A DNA stretch of 64,000 bases from positions 7,907,001 to 7,971,000 of the forward strand of contig NZ_CP107902.1 of the NCBI RefSeq assembly GCF_036013935.1, read 5' to 3'. The position numbers were made by a program, and so were the translations under genes. This stretch comes from Streptomyces sp. NBC_00461. Its GTDB lineage: Bacteria; Actinomycetota; Actinomycetes; Streptomycetales; Streptomycetaceae. Positions within the stretch are counted from its first letter, which is position 1, and each line of letters starts with the position of its first letter. This document shows, piece after piece, positions 7,684-16,275 of the stretch. The notes below the pieces were generated by a model, which did no database searches, was not told where the DNA came from, and saw only the letters and a program-made list of their open reading frames with translations.

Positions 7684-8264
7684 CTCCTCCCTCGCTGCCG
7701 CGCCAGGCCCCGTCCCCGGACCAGCCGCCCCGGCCGCCAGAGGACCGCCGACACAAGATCCGCCGCAGGGCCCTCACCCTGATCATCATCGTGCTGCTCA
7801 TCGGGGTCCCGGCCGGCTACCTGGCGATCTCCGCCAGCCAGAGCCGCGACAGCGGCAAGGACAAGGAGGCCAAGTACGCGGCGACCGGCCTGACCAAGGG
7901 CTGGCCGTCGAAGGTGCAGCGCCGCCTCTACCAGGTGCCGATGCCGCACCCGTCGGGCAAGGTCGCGTCCTACGAGACCAACAACTGGAAGACCAGCCGC
8001 CTCTACGTCCAGTTCCAGACGCCGAAGGCCAACCTGGACGTCTTCCTGGGCGACATGGGCGTCAAGCGGTCCGACCTGAAGAAGGGCGCCATCACCATCA
8101 GCGCCCGCGACCAGAAGATCACCGGCTGGGACTTCACCAGCCCGGGCCCCTGGTACGGCCTGGTCCACAAGCAGAAGGCACCGAAGCCCACTCAGTACGT
8201 CATGATGAGCCTGGGGAACAAGAACAACCCGTTCTTCTACGTCGTCTCCCGCACGGTTCCGTGA
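7680..8264 (+). CDS. Single-pass membrane-anchored protein of unknown function
   Basis: A 194-residue protein translationally coupled to the ROK gene by a 4-base ATGA overlap. It has a Pro-rich cytoplasmic N-terminus (1-22), a basic stretch, one membrane helix (about 31-50, LTLIIIVLLIGVPAGYLAI) and an extracytoplasmic domain of about 140 residues with TNNWKTSRLYVQF and SPGPWYGLVHKQK segments. No known domain is recognised. The coupling suggests co-expression with the sugar kinase, but a functional link is not established; it may be a conserved Streptomyces cell-envelope protein. Confidence 0.78.
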   Translation: MTPPSLPRQAPSPDQPPRPPEDRRHKIRRRALTLIIIVLLIGVPAGYLAISASQSRDSGKDKEAKYAATGLTKGWPSKVQRRLYQVPMPHPSGKVASYETNNWKTSRLYVQFQTPKANLDVFLGDMGVKRSDLKKGAITISARDQKITGWDFTSPGPWYGLVHKQKAPKPTQYVMMSLGNKNNPFFYVVSRTVP

Positions 8265-8297
8265 CGCGGCAGGCTTCGGCGCGGTCGCCGGAGCCGA

Positions 8298-8320
8298 TTG
8301 TCAGACCCCGCCCGTAGAGT
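8298..8320 (+). promoter_or_regulatory. DNA-damage type (RecA-NDp / PafBC-like) promoter of the helicase operon
   Basis: TTGTCAGAC (8298-8306), eight bases, then TAGAGT (8315-8320). This fits the actinobacterial RecA-independent damage promoter, known as roughly TTGTCAGTG-N8-TAGGGT. The same arrangement precedes the exonuclease III gene at 33414-33436. The leader to ATG 8365 would be about 40 nt. Confidence 0.6.
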
Positions 8321-8364
8321 CGAAGACATCTGATCCGACACACGGGCGGGAGGTGACAGGTCGT

Positions 8365-11190
8365 ATGGGCGACACGGCTTCGGTGGCCGAGCGAGAGCAG
8401 GGAGCGGAGGCATCCGTCCCCGTCCGGCTCGCGGCCGTCTTCCTGCCCGCACCCCTGCCGAGGGACGGCCGGGTCGCCTTCTGGGATCCTGACGGCGGAC
8501 CGCTGCCCGCCGAGGACACCGAGCTCACCGTCGTACGACGGCACGGCGCGGGAGTGCGCCGCAGGACCGCCCCCGCCGTGTCCCTCCCGGTCGGCGAGGC
8601 CCTGCCCCTCCTCGTCCGCGCCCGGCGCGACCCAGCAGCCCACCCCGCCACCGCCTGCTGGGGCGCTGCCGCCCTGCACGCGCTGCGCCTCACCGCGAGG
8701 GGGCGCCTGCTGCCCGGTCTGACGGCCACCGGTCACGACGCCTGGCGGGCCGGCCCCCTGGACCCGGACGACATCGCGCACATCCGGGCCGTCGCCGCGG
8801 CCCTGCCGTACGAGGGCCATGCGGTCCCGCTGCCCGGACCGGGCCCGCTGCGGCTGCCCGAGCCGGAAGCACTGATGCGCTCCTTCCTCGACGCGGTCGC
8901 GGACACCCTCCCGCGCACCCCTGCCGCACCGCACGCCTCCGGCAGGCCCTTCGCCGACCGCCGCCCGCAGCGCCTGCCCGACGCGCACGACTGGGCCGCC
9001 GAGGTCGCCGCCGGCATGGACGCGGGCGTGCGCATCTCGCTCCGCCTCGACCTGTCGGCGTACGAGCTGTTCGACCGGGACGAGGGAGTGCGTACGGCGG
9101 GCGCCGCGATCGTCCAGGTGCACAGCCTCGCCGACCCCACCCTCATCGCCGACGCGGCGGCCCTGTGGGCGGGCGAGGCCGACGCCGCGTTCGGTCCACG
9201 CGCGCGCGTGGACGCGGCCCTCGCGGTGCGGCGCGCCGCCCGCATCTGGCCGCCCCTGGACCGACTCTCCGAGCAGGACGTACCCGACGTCCTGGCGTTG
9301 TACGACGAGGAGTTGGGCGACCTGCTCGGCGTGGCGGCGACACGGCTCGCGGCGGCCGGGGTCGCCGTGCACTGGCCCCGTGACCTGGCCCAGGACCTGA
9401 GCGCTGCCGCGGTGGTACGCCCCGCGCCGGGCTCCGCGACCGACGGCACCGGCTTCTTCGAGAGCGAGGAACTCCTCCAGTTCCGCTGGCAGTTGGCGCT
9501 CGGCGGCGATCCGCTCAGTGACGCCGAGATGGACGCGCTGGCCGAGGCCCATCGTCCGGTGGTGCGCCTGAGGGACCGCTGGATCCTGGTCGACCCCGCC
9601 CTGGTCCGCAAGGCCCGCAAGCGCGAACTGGGCCTGCTCGACCCGGTCGACGCGCTCTCGGTGGCGCTCAGCGGCAGCGCGGAGGTCGACGGCGAAACGG
9701 TCGAGGCGGTGCCGGTCGGCGCCCTGGCCGCCCTGCGCGACCGCCTCACCACGGGGGTCCGCCCCGCCGAACCTCCGGCCGGCCTTCGCGCCACCCTCCG
9801 CGACTACCAACTCCGGGGCCTCGCCTGGCTGGACCTCATGACCTCCCTCGGCCTGGGCGGTTGCCTCGCGGACGACATGGGTCTCGGCAAGACGATCACG
9901 GTCATCGCGCTGCACCTGAAGCGGGCCCGCACGGAGCCGACCCTGGTCGTCTGCCCGGCTTCCCTGCTCGGCAACTGGCAGCGGGAGATCACCCGGTTCG
10001 CACCAGGCGTCCCCGTCCGTCGCTTCCACGGCCCGGACCGCACCCTGGAGGACGTGACCGACGGCTTCGTCCTCACCACCTACGGCACGATGCGGACCAC
10101 GGCACCGCGACTGGCCGAACAGCCGTGGGGCATGGTCGTCGCGGACGAGGCACAGCACGTGAAGAACCCGTACTCGGCGACGGCGAAGGCCCTGCGCACC
10201 ATCCCGTCACCGGCGCGCGTGGCCCTCACCGGCACCCCGGTGGAGAACAACCTCTCCGAACTCTGGGCCCTGCTCGACTGGACGACACCGGGACTCCTCG
10301 GCCCACTGAAGTCCTTCCGCGCCCGCCACGCGCGCGCCGTGGAGAACGGCGAGGACGAGGAGGCGGTCACCCGCCTGGCCCGCCTGGTCCGTCCCTTCCT
10401 CCTGCGCCGCAAGAAGTCCGACCCCGGCATCGTCCCCGAGCTGCCGCCCAAGACGGAGACGGACCACCCGGTACCGCTCACCCGCGAACAGGCCGCGCTG
10501 TACGAGGCGGTGGTGCGGGAGTCCCTGCTGGCCATCGAGACCTCGGAGGGCATCGCGCGCCGGGGCCTGGTGCTCAAGCTCCTGGGCGCGCTGAAGCAGA
10601 TCTGCGACCACCCCGCGCTGTACCTCAAGGAAGAGGCGCCCCAGGGTGAACGGCTCCTCACCCGCTCCGGCAAACTCGCCCTTCTCGACGAACTGCTGGA
10701 CACGCTGCTGGCGGAGGACGGCTCGGCACTCGTGTTCACGCAGTACGTCGGGATGGCCCGCCTGATCACCGCGCACCTGGCCTCCCGCGCGGTTCCGGTG
10801 GAGCTACTGCACGGCGGCACGCCGGTCCTGGAGCGCGAACGCATGGTGGACCGCTTCCAGAGCGGCTCGACCCCGGTCCTGGTGCTGTCCCTGAAGGCCG
10901 CCGGCACCGGCCTGAACCTCACCCGCGCGGGCCACGTCATCCACTTCGACCGCTGGTGGAACCCGGCCGTCGAGGAACAGGCCACCGACCGCGCCTACCG
11001 CATCGGCCAGACCCAGCCCGTCCAGGTCCACCGCCTGATCACCGAGGGGACGGTCGAGGACCGCATCGCCGAAATGCTGGAGGCCAAGCGAGCCCTGGCC
11101 GACGCCATCCTCGGCTCCGGCGAGTCGGCCCTCACGGAACTGACCGACCGCGAGCTCTCCGACCTCGTATCCCTCCGGAGGCCGACATGA
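8365..11190 (+). CDS. SNF2-family DEAD/H-box helicase
   Basis: A 941-residue superfamily 2 ATPase. The N-terminal half carries the bacterial SNF2-associated region. The motor begins at about residue 475 (LRDYQLRGLAWLD), with Walker A DDMGLGKT at about 502-509, motif II DEAQ at about 594, motif III ALTGTPVENN, and in the second RecA-like lobe LVLSLKAAGTGLNL, FDRWWNPAVEEQA and DRAYRIGQ. Such bacterial SNF2 enzymes are thought to remodel DNA- or RNA-polymerase-bound complexes. ATG 8365 is preferred to GTG 8353 because GGAGG at 8349-8353 is then correctly spaced. The stop overlaps the start of the SWIM gene (ATGA), a typical operon pair. A DNA-damage type promoter lies upstream. Confidence 0.93.
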   Translation: MGDTASVAEREQGAEASVPVRLAAVFLPAPLPRDGRVAFWDPDGGPLPAEDTELTVVRRHGAGVRRRTAPAVSLPVGEALPLLVRARRDPAAHPATACWGAAALHALRLTARGRLLPGLTATGHDAWRAGPLDPDDIAHIRAVAAALPYEGHAVPLPGPGPLRLPEPEALMRSFLDAVADTLPRTPAAPHASGRPFADRRPQRLPDAHDWAAEVAAGMDAGVRISLRLDLSAYELFDRDEGVRTAGAAIVQVHSLADPTLIADAAALWAGEADAAFGPRARVDAALAVRRAARIWPPLDRLSEQDVPDVLALYDEELGDLLGVAATRLAAAGVAVHWPRDLAQDLSAAAVVRPAPGSATDGTGFFESEELLQFRWQLALGGDPLSDAEMDALAEAHRPVVRLRDRWILVDPALVRKARKRELGLLDPVDALSVALSGSAEVDGETVEAVPVGALAALRDRLTTGVRPAEPPAGLRATLRDYQLRGLAWLDLMTSLGLGGCLADDMGLGKTITVIALHLKRARTEPTLVVCPASLLGNWQREITRFAPGVPVRRFHGPDRTLEDVTDGFVLTTYGTMRTTAPRLAEQPWGMVVADEAQHVKNPYSATAKALRTIPSPARVALTGTPVENNLSELWALLDWTTPGLLGPLKSFRARHARAVENGEDEEAVTRLARLVRPFLLRRKKSDPGIVPELPPKTETDHPVPLTREQAALYEAVVRESLLAIETSEGIARRGLVLKLLGALKQICDHPALYLKEEAPQGERLLTRSGKLALLDELLDTLLAEDGSALVFTQYVGMARLITAHLASRAVPVELLHGGTPVLERERMVDRFQSGSTPVLVLSLKAAGTGLNLTRAGHVIHFDRWWNPAVEEQATDRAYRIGQTQPVQVHRLITEGTVEDRIAEMLEAKRALADAILGSGESALTELTDRELSDLVSLRRPT

Positions 11191-14100
11191 CCCCGGGCCC
11201 GGCCGACGAAGCCCGCCGAGCCTTGAGGGAGGCTCGGGAGCGAGGGGAACGGAGCGGGGGCGACAGGCGTGGGGGTCGGGGGGCGGGGCGGGAGTCGGGC
11301 CAGCGTCCGGGGCGGGAGTTGGGACGGGACTCGGACGCCGGTCAAGGGTTGGTGGCGGAGAGTGGTGCGGAGGAGGAGCCGGCGGTCGGGAGTGGTGCGG
11401 AGGGGCAGTCGACGGCTGCAGGGAGTGCACGGCAGGGATCGGTGGCGGGGAGGAGTCAAGGGCAGGGTTCTGCGGAGGAGCGGAGCGCGGGACGTGAGGC
11501 GGTGCCGGTGCGAGATCCGGAGCGCCGGCCGCAGACGCCGGAGCGGTGGCCGCTGACGGAGGGGACTCCCGAGTCGGAGCACGCCTCCGACGCGCCGGAT
11601 GTGCCCGAGACGCGCGGGGGCGGCGGAGCGCGCCCCGCTGATGCCGCACGGGCGGCGCTGCGCCGAGCGATCGCCGAGAGGCGGGGCGTGGGTGCCGCGG
11701 ACTCTGATGCGACGGCGGGGAGTTCGGGCGGAGATGGCTCGGGCGGTGCGGCTTCCGGCATGGAAGCGGGTACTGATGTGCCGGCTCGGGTGGCAGGCTC
11801 CGGTCGACGTGGCGCGGGTGATGGTGCGGTGGGCCGGACCGGGGGTGCGGTGTCCCCTGGTCCGAGGTCTGGGAGTTCGGCACCGGGTGGCTCGGACGGG
11901 GACGCCTCGGGCGCTGGGTCATCCGGCGGGGGAGCGGACGCGGAAGGTCCCGCTCGGGCATCCGTCTCGGCTCGGCGTGAGGGAGGCGCGGATGCTGCGG
12001 TTGGGATCGCGGACGCCTTGACCCCGGATCCTGTTCCAAACGGCGCCGCGCACGACACCGCTGATGACGCATCGCCGGCGGACACGTCGGGCGGCGTCGC
12101 CGACGTGGCAGCGGACGTGGATCGCCCGGGCGAGCGGCCGACGCCTTCCCCGCTGGACGCGTCCGGTGAGGCAGCGCGTTCCGCCTCGCCGGAATCGCCC
12201 GGTGAGGCATCGACACCTACTCGCTCGAACTTGCCTGGCGCTGCACCGAGTTCTGCCGTGCAGCACCGCTCCGGTGAGGCACCGAGGTCTGACCTGCTCG
12301 CCGCCTCGGGTAAGACGTCGAGTTCTGTTCCGCCGAACCGTCGTGGCCATGCGGAGCAGCCTGCTCCGTCGGGCATGCGGAACGAGGCGCGGACATCCAC
12401 TCCCGCGAACCGGACCGCTGAGGCTTCTACGCCCGCTCTGCCGGACCGGCCCGGCGCGGAGTCTCCGGCCATCCTGCCGAACCCGCCCACCCAAGCACCG
12501 AGTTCCGCCCCGCCCGCCGAGGCGCCGCAGGGGACGGACGTGGGGTCGGATGCCGGGGTGGGGCCTCGGGGTGGGGAAGTCGATGCTGAGGGTGGGCGGC
12601 CCGGTGACGTGGCGCGTGAGGCGTTGCGTGCCGCGCGGGTGCGGTCGCGTCAGGCTCGGGACGCCGAGCGTGCCGCGGCCGAGGCAGGGCGGCGGCAGCG
12701 GCGTCCGGCGGGAGACAGGGCTCAGGGCGATGCGTCGCGCCGCGCTGCCGGCGTACAGGCGCGTGAGCTGCGGGAGTTGCTCGCCGACGCCTTCCGTATG
12801 CCTGCCTCGGCGACCGAGCCGGGAGCGGCGTACGACGACAACGAGGGTGCGGGTAGGGGGAGTTCGGATTCCGAGATGTCGTCCGCGTCCAGTGACCGTC
12901 CAGGGCCGGCCGGGCTCACCGAACCCCGTGCCGAAGCCCATCGGCCCGGCACAGCACGCACACCACAGGCAATGGCACCGGCAGTGGCACAGGCAGTGGC
13001 ACAGGCACCCGCAGAGCTCGACCCTGCCGCCCGCCGCGCCCCCTCCATGGCCGCCCCTTCCCGTGACGGCGAGTTGCGCCGTACGTTCCCCGCGTTCCCG
13101 TCCCGCGCTTCGCTCTCCCCGGCCGACGCCCGCTTCGCGGAGACGTGGTGGGGCAATGCGTGGGTCACGGCGCTGGAGGAAGGCGCGCTGGACGCCAAGA
13201 GGCTTGCGCGTGGCCGGAGTTACGCCGAGCAGGGCAATGTGGACGCCATCACGGTGACACCCGGACTCGTGCTCGCGTATGTGCAGGGCAGCCGCCCTCG
13301 TCCGTACCGCGTACAGGTGCGGCTGCACACCCTGGACGACGCGGACTGGGCACGGTTCCTGGACGCCGCCGCCGAGCGCCCGGGGCACATCGCCGCGTTG
13401 CTCGACAAGGAGCTGCCGCAGTCCCTGGCCGACTGCGGAGTGCCGTTGCTGCCGGGCCCGCGCGACCTCGACCCCCACTGCAGCTGCCCCGACCGCGGCC
13501 ACCCCTGCAAACACGCCGCCGCCCTCTGCTACCAGACGGCACGCCTGCTCGACGCCGACCCCTTCGTACTGCTCCTGTTGCGCGGCCGCGGCGAACGCGA
13601 CCTGCTGGACGCCCTCTCCCGGCTGAGCGCCGCCCGCGCGGCCCGTGCAGCCCAGGAGCAGGAACCCGCCCCGCTCCCCGGCGTGCGCGCCACCGAAGCC
13701 CTCGTGCCCCGCCAACTCCCGCCGCTCCCACTGCCGTTGCCCGCCCCGGCGCACCCCGAGCAGCCCCCGGTCTACCCGGCGGCCCCGGGCGGCCCCGACC
13801 CGTTCGCGCTGGACCAGTTGGCGACCGACGCCGCAGCCCGTGCCCATGCGCTCCTCAGCACGGGCCACGACCCGGTGGCGGAACTGACGCTGTGGCAGGA
13901 CGCGGTCCGACTGGCCGCCGCCCGCCCCGGCTCGGGACTCACCGCCGGCACCCGCGCCCTCTACGCCTCGCTCGCGTCCGCCGCCGACCGCACTCCCGCG
14001 GAGCTGGCCCGCGCGGTCGCCGCCTGGCGGCAGGGCGGCCCGGAAGGACTCGCCGTCCTGGAGGACCCCTGGGACCCGCCGGCTGGACGGTTCGACCGCG

Positions 14101-14318
14101 CCCGCCCCCTCCTCCTCGCCGCCGACCTCCCGGCCTTCCGCCCCTGGCGCAACCACCTCACCCACCCCCGCGGCCACGTCCAACTCCGCCTCGGCCGCGA
14201 CGGCTTGTGGTACGCCTACGAGTCGGAGCCGGGCCACGACGACTGGTGGCCCCGCGGCACCCCCGACCTCGACCCGGTCGGCGCCCTCACCGGCCTTGGC
14301 GCCTCGCCGGACGGCTGA
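11187..14318 (+). CDS. SWIM zinc-finger protein with very long disordered N-terminal half
   Basis: A 1043-residue protein whose start overlaps the helicase stop. The conserved part begins near residue 630 (FAETWWGNAWVTALEE). The SWIM finger is CSCPDRGHPCKH, with Cys765, Cys767, Cys774 and His776 (CxC-x6-CxH). Downstream is a helical domain ending at GLWYAYESEPGHDDWWP. Residues about 20-620 are low-complexity Gly/Ser/Ala/Pro/Glu/Arg sequence. Embedded in it are three copies of a short amphipathic motif: ARRALREARER near residue 6, ARAALRRAIAER near 155 and AREALRAARVR near 476. SWIM proteins paired with SNF2 helicases are usually about half this size. The role is DNA- or partner-binding by family analogy. 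Confidence 0.88.
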   Translation: MTPGPADEARRALREARERGERSGGDRRGGRGAGRESGQRPGRELGRDSDAGQGLVAESGAEEEPAVGSGAEGQSTAAGSARQGSVAGRSQGQGSAEERSAGREAVPVRDPERRPQTPERWPLTEGTPESEHASDAPDVPETRGGGGARPADAARAALRRAIAERRGVGAADSDATAGSSGGDGSGGAASGMEAGTDVPARVAGSGRRGAGDGAVGRTGGAVSPGPRSGSSAPGGSDGDASGAGSSGGGADAEGPARASVSARREGGADAAVGIADALTPDPVPNGAAHDTADDASPADTSGGVADVAADVDRPGERPTPSPLDASGEAARSASPESPGEASTPTRSNLPGAAPSSAVQHRSGEAPRSDLLAASGKTSSSVPPNRRGHAEQPAPSGMRNEARTSTPANRTAEASTPALPDRPGAESPAILPNPPTQAPSSAPPAEAPQGTDVGSDAGVGPRGGEVDAEGGRPGDVAREALRAARVRSRQARDAERAAAEAGRRQRRPAGDRAQGDASRRAAGVQARELRELLADAFRMPASATEPGAAYDDNEGAGRGSSDSEMSSASSDRPGPAGLTEPRAEAHRPGTARTPQAMAPAVAQAVAQAPAELDPAARRAPSMAAPSRDGELRRTFPAFPSRASLSPADARFAETWWGNAWVTALEEGALDAKRLARGRSYAEQGNVDAITVTPGLVLAYVQGSRPRPYRVQVRLHTLDDADWARFLDAAAERPGHIAALLDKELPQSLADCGVPLLPGPRDLDPHCSCPDRGHPCKHAAALCYQTARLLDADPFVLLLLRGRGERDLLDALSRLSAARAARAAQEQEPAPLPGVRATEALVPRQLPPLPLPLPAPAHPEQPPVYPAAPGGPDPFALDQLATDAAARAHALLSTGHDPVAELTLWQDAVRLAAARPGSGLTAGTRALYASLASAADRTPAELARAVAAWRQGGPEGLAVLEDPWDPPAGRFDRARPLLLAADLPAFRPWRNHLTHPRGHVQLRLGRDGLWYAYESEPGHDDWWPRGTPDLDPVGALTGLGASPDG

Positions 14319-14443
14319 CGGGGGCTCACGTTCCGCGGTACGGCTGATACCCGCTGTGGCGTTGGCCGCCCGATGAGCCACTACAATGCCGCGAGGTCAC
14401 CGCACGACACAGCAACCGGCCGAAAATGAACGGTGGGAGAGGC

Positions 14444-15436
14444 ATGGCTACGGGGGGATGGGGTCCGGGTTCAGGCCCCGGGCAGCCTGGCGGCAACGGA
14501 CCGGGAGGTCAGGGCTGGGGCGGCGGACCGTACGGACCACCGCAGGGCGGCCCCTACGGCCCTCCGCCACCGCAGCCGGGACCGTACCCGAACCAGCCGC
14601 CGTACCCGTACCCGAACCCGCATCCGTACCCCTACGGCCCGCAGCCCACGCCGCGCGTTGCCGCCCGGCGCGGCGGCGGCTGCCTGCGCTATGTCTCGCC
14701 GTTCTGGCTCGTCGCCGCCATCCTGCGCTCCGCGCACCGCGTCGCCACCAAGCTGTTCGTGCAGGAGGGCGACGGCCGGATCGAGGACCGCACCGTGGAC
14801 CGCGTCCAGCTGGCCCGCACGGTCCTCGGTGCCGCCGCCACGGCGGCCCTGGTCTTCGTCTACAACGTGAACCCGGACCGCTGGTCGGACGCGGCGAAGG
14901 GCAGCGCCGCCCAGATGCTCGTCGCCCCGCTCCTGCTGCTGATCGCCGGGCCCTTGGTCATCCTCGGATTCATCTACTACGCGCCCTCGCACCTGCGGCC
15001 GCTCATGCGCTCCCGGCTGAGCGCTCCGCTCAAGGCGGTCGGCTGGTACGTGCTTTCGATCGTCGCCATGGGCGTGATCCTGTTCCCGGCGTCTCGGATC
15101 GGGACCACCGAGCGACCGACCGTGTTGGAGTACGCGCTCCTCATCGCGGCGACGGCTGTGATCGTGTGGGGCATCCCCTTCTTCGTCCTGGCGTCGCTGT
15201 ACTCGGCCCGCAGCGCCTTCAACACCGCCCAGGTCCATCCGATGCTGCCGCCCGTGATCACCATGGCGCTGGTGTGGGTGTTCGCGATCTTCAACGTGAT
15301 CGGCGACGGTCTGCCGGAGGGCCCGCCGTTCGTCCAGTACTGCTCGATGCTCGGCGGACCGCTGTCGGTGACCGCCGTGTCGCTGTGGGAGATGCGGCGG
15401 ATGCGGACCCGGTTCGGGGTCACCCTCCGCGCCTGA
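14444..15436 (+). CDS. Pro/Gly/Tyr-rich multi-pass membrane protein
   Basis: A 330-residue protein. Residues 1 to about 62 are a flexible tail of GP, YP and NP repeats (GGPYGPPQGGPYGPPPP and so on). The rest contains about five or six membrane helices, including LVAPLLLLIAGPLVILGFIYY, AVGWYVLSIVAMGVILF and ITMALVWVFAIFNVIGD, each visible in the translation. A possible in-frame ATG at 14426 is less likely than ATG 14444, which follows GGTGGGAGAGG at good spacing. No transporter signature is seen. Similar proteins occur widely in Streptomyces without known function. Confidence 0.78.
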   Translation: MATGGWGPGSGPGQPGGNGPGGQGWGGGPYGPPQGGPYGPPPPQPGPYPNQPPYPYPNPHPYPYGPQPTPRVAARRGGGCLRYVSPFWLVAAILRSAHRVATKLFVQEGDGRIEDRTVDRVQLARTVLGAAATAALVFVYNVNPDRWSDAAKGSAAQMLVAPLLLLIAGPLVILGFIYYAPSHLRPLMRSRLSAPLKAVGWYVLSIVAMGVILFPASRIGTTERPTVLEYALLIAATAVIVWGIPFFVLASLYSARSAFNTAQVHPMLPPVITMALVWVFAIFNVIGDGLPEGPPFVQYCSMLGGPLSVTAVSLWEMRRMRTRFGVTLRA

Positions 15437-15494
15437 CCCGGACCGGACGTCGCCGGATGTCACAGGACCCCGGCAGCGCCCATCCGGACCACGG

Positions 15495-16163
15495 CTAGCC
15501 CCCCTCGTCCGGTTCTTCGGACGGCGCCCCTGCGGACGGCGGCCGGATCAGCGTTCCGATGCCGGCGCAGAGCAGATCCAGGCTGCGGGTGAATTTCTCC
15601 TCCGGCCCGTGCGCGGCCGCGGCGGCCACCGTCCGGGGGAAGCTCCGGTGGAGGGCGGCGACGTCCTCGGCGGTGATCGGCACCGCGGGTGGATCGCTCT
15701 GTTCCTGGAGCACGTAGCCGGTGACGTGGCTGAGCACGGTGTCGGCGGCGGTGCCGCAGTGTTCCGGGGGCACGCCGGCCTCGGCGAGGGTGGCGAGCAG
15801 CCGTTCCATCAGCGAGAGCGCGCCGGGGCTGAGAGTCTTCGGGCTGCCGGCGAGCATGATCGCCCCGCCGGGGTGCTGCAGGATGCTCTGCCGCAGGGCG
15901 ACGGCCTGCGCCGTCACCCGCGCCGGCCAGCCTGCCTGCGCGGGCAGTCCGGCCAGGGCGGCGGTGCCGGCCTCGTACGCCTGCCGGACCACCCGGTCGG
16001 CCATCAGCTGGAGCAGCGCGGCCTTGCTGGGCACGTGGTAGTAGAGGCTGCCGGCGTGCACGTCGAGCCGGTCCGCGACCTGACGCACGGAGAAGCCGTG
16101 GTAGCCGGTCTGGGCGAACACCGCCATCCCCGCGTCGATGATCCGGTCTGCCGTCAGCTTCAC
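15495..16163 (-). CDS. TetR-family repressor
   Basis: A 222-residue protein. The N-terminal helix-turn-helix (about 10-50) reads ADRIIDAGMAVFAQTGYHG then FSVRQVADRLDVHAGSLYYHV, with the HAGSLYYHVPSK recognition segment typical of TetR. The C-terminal domain resembles TetR_C-type ligand-binding domains (LMERLLATLAEAGVPPEH). It is divergent from a rhomboid-like gene, and a perfect 19-bp palindrome at 16191-16209 lies between the two starts, so it most likely represses itself and the rhomboid gene. The ligand is unknown. Confidence 0.9.
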   Translation of the reverse strand: MKLTADRIIDAGMAVFAQTGYHGFSVRQVADRLDVHAGSLYYHVPSKAALLQLMADRVVRQAYEAGTAALAGLPAQAGWPARVTAQAVALRQSILQHPGGAIMLAGSPKTLSPGALSLMERLLATLAEAGVPPEHCGTAADTVLSHVTGYVLQEQSDPPAVPITAEDVAALHRSFPRTVAAAAAHGPEEKFTRSLDLLCAGIGTLIRPPSAGAPSEEPDEGG

Positions 16164-16190
16164 GGCCGCAGTCTAGCGAGCCGCACCAGC

Positions 16191-16209
16191 TTTCAAACAC
16201 TGTTTGAAA
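16191..16209. promoter_or_regulatory. Perfect 19-bp palindrome, likely TetR operator
   Basis: TTTCAAACA (16191-16199), central C, TGTTTGAAA (16201-16209). This AT-rich dyad stands out in a GC-rich genome and lies 28 bp from the TetR start and 67 bp from the rhomboid start. Confidence 0.8.
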
Positions 16210-16275
16210 ATCCCCTGGGTCGCGCTAACGTCATGATCGGCAAAATCGCACACGGCTCGGAGGGGGGTGGTGACG

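Noticed and set aside
8200..10158. A 652-codon minus-strand frame opposite the SNF2 gene
   Set aside because: Its composition (many Gly, Arg, Val, Gln) is the mirror image of the helicase codon usage, and no domain is seen.
11250..13060. The purine/pyrimidine-skewed stretch in the SWIM gene as a foreign insertion or separate genes
   Set aside because: The frame stays open and in register from the coupled start to the SWIM domain for 1043 codons; a real but low-complexity coding region is the simpler reading.
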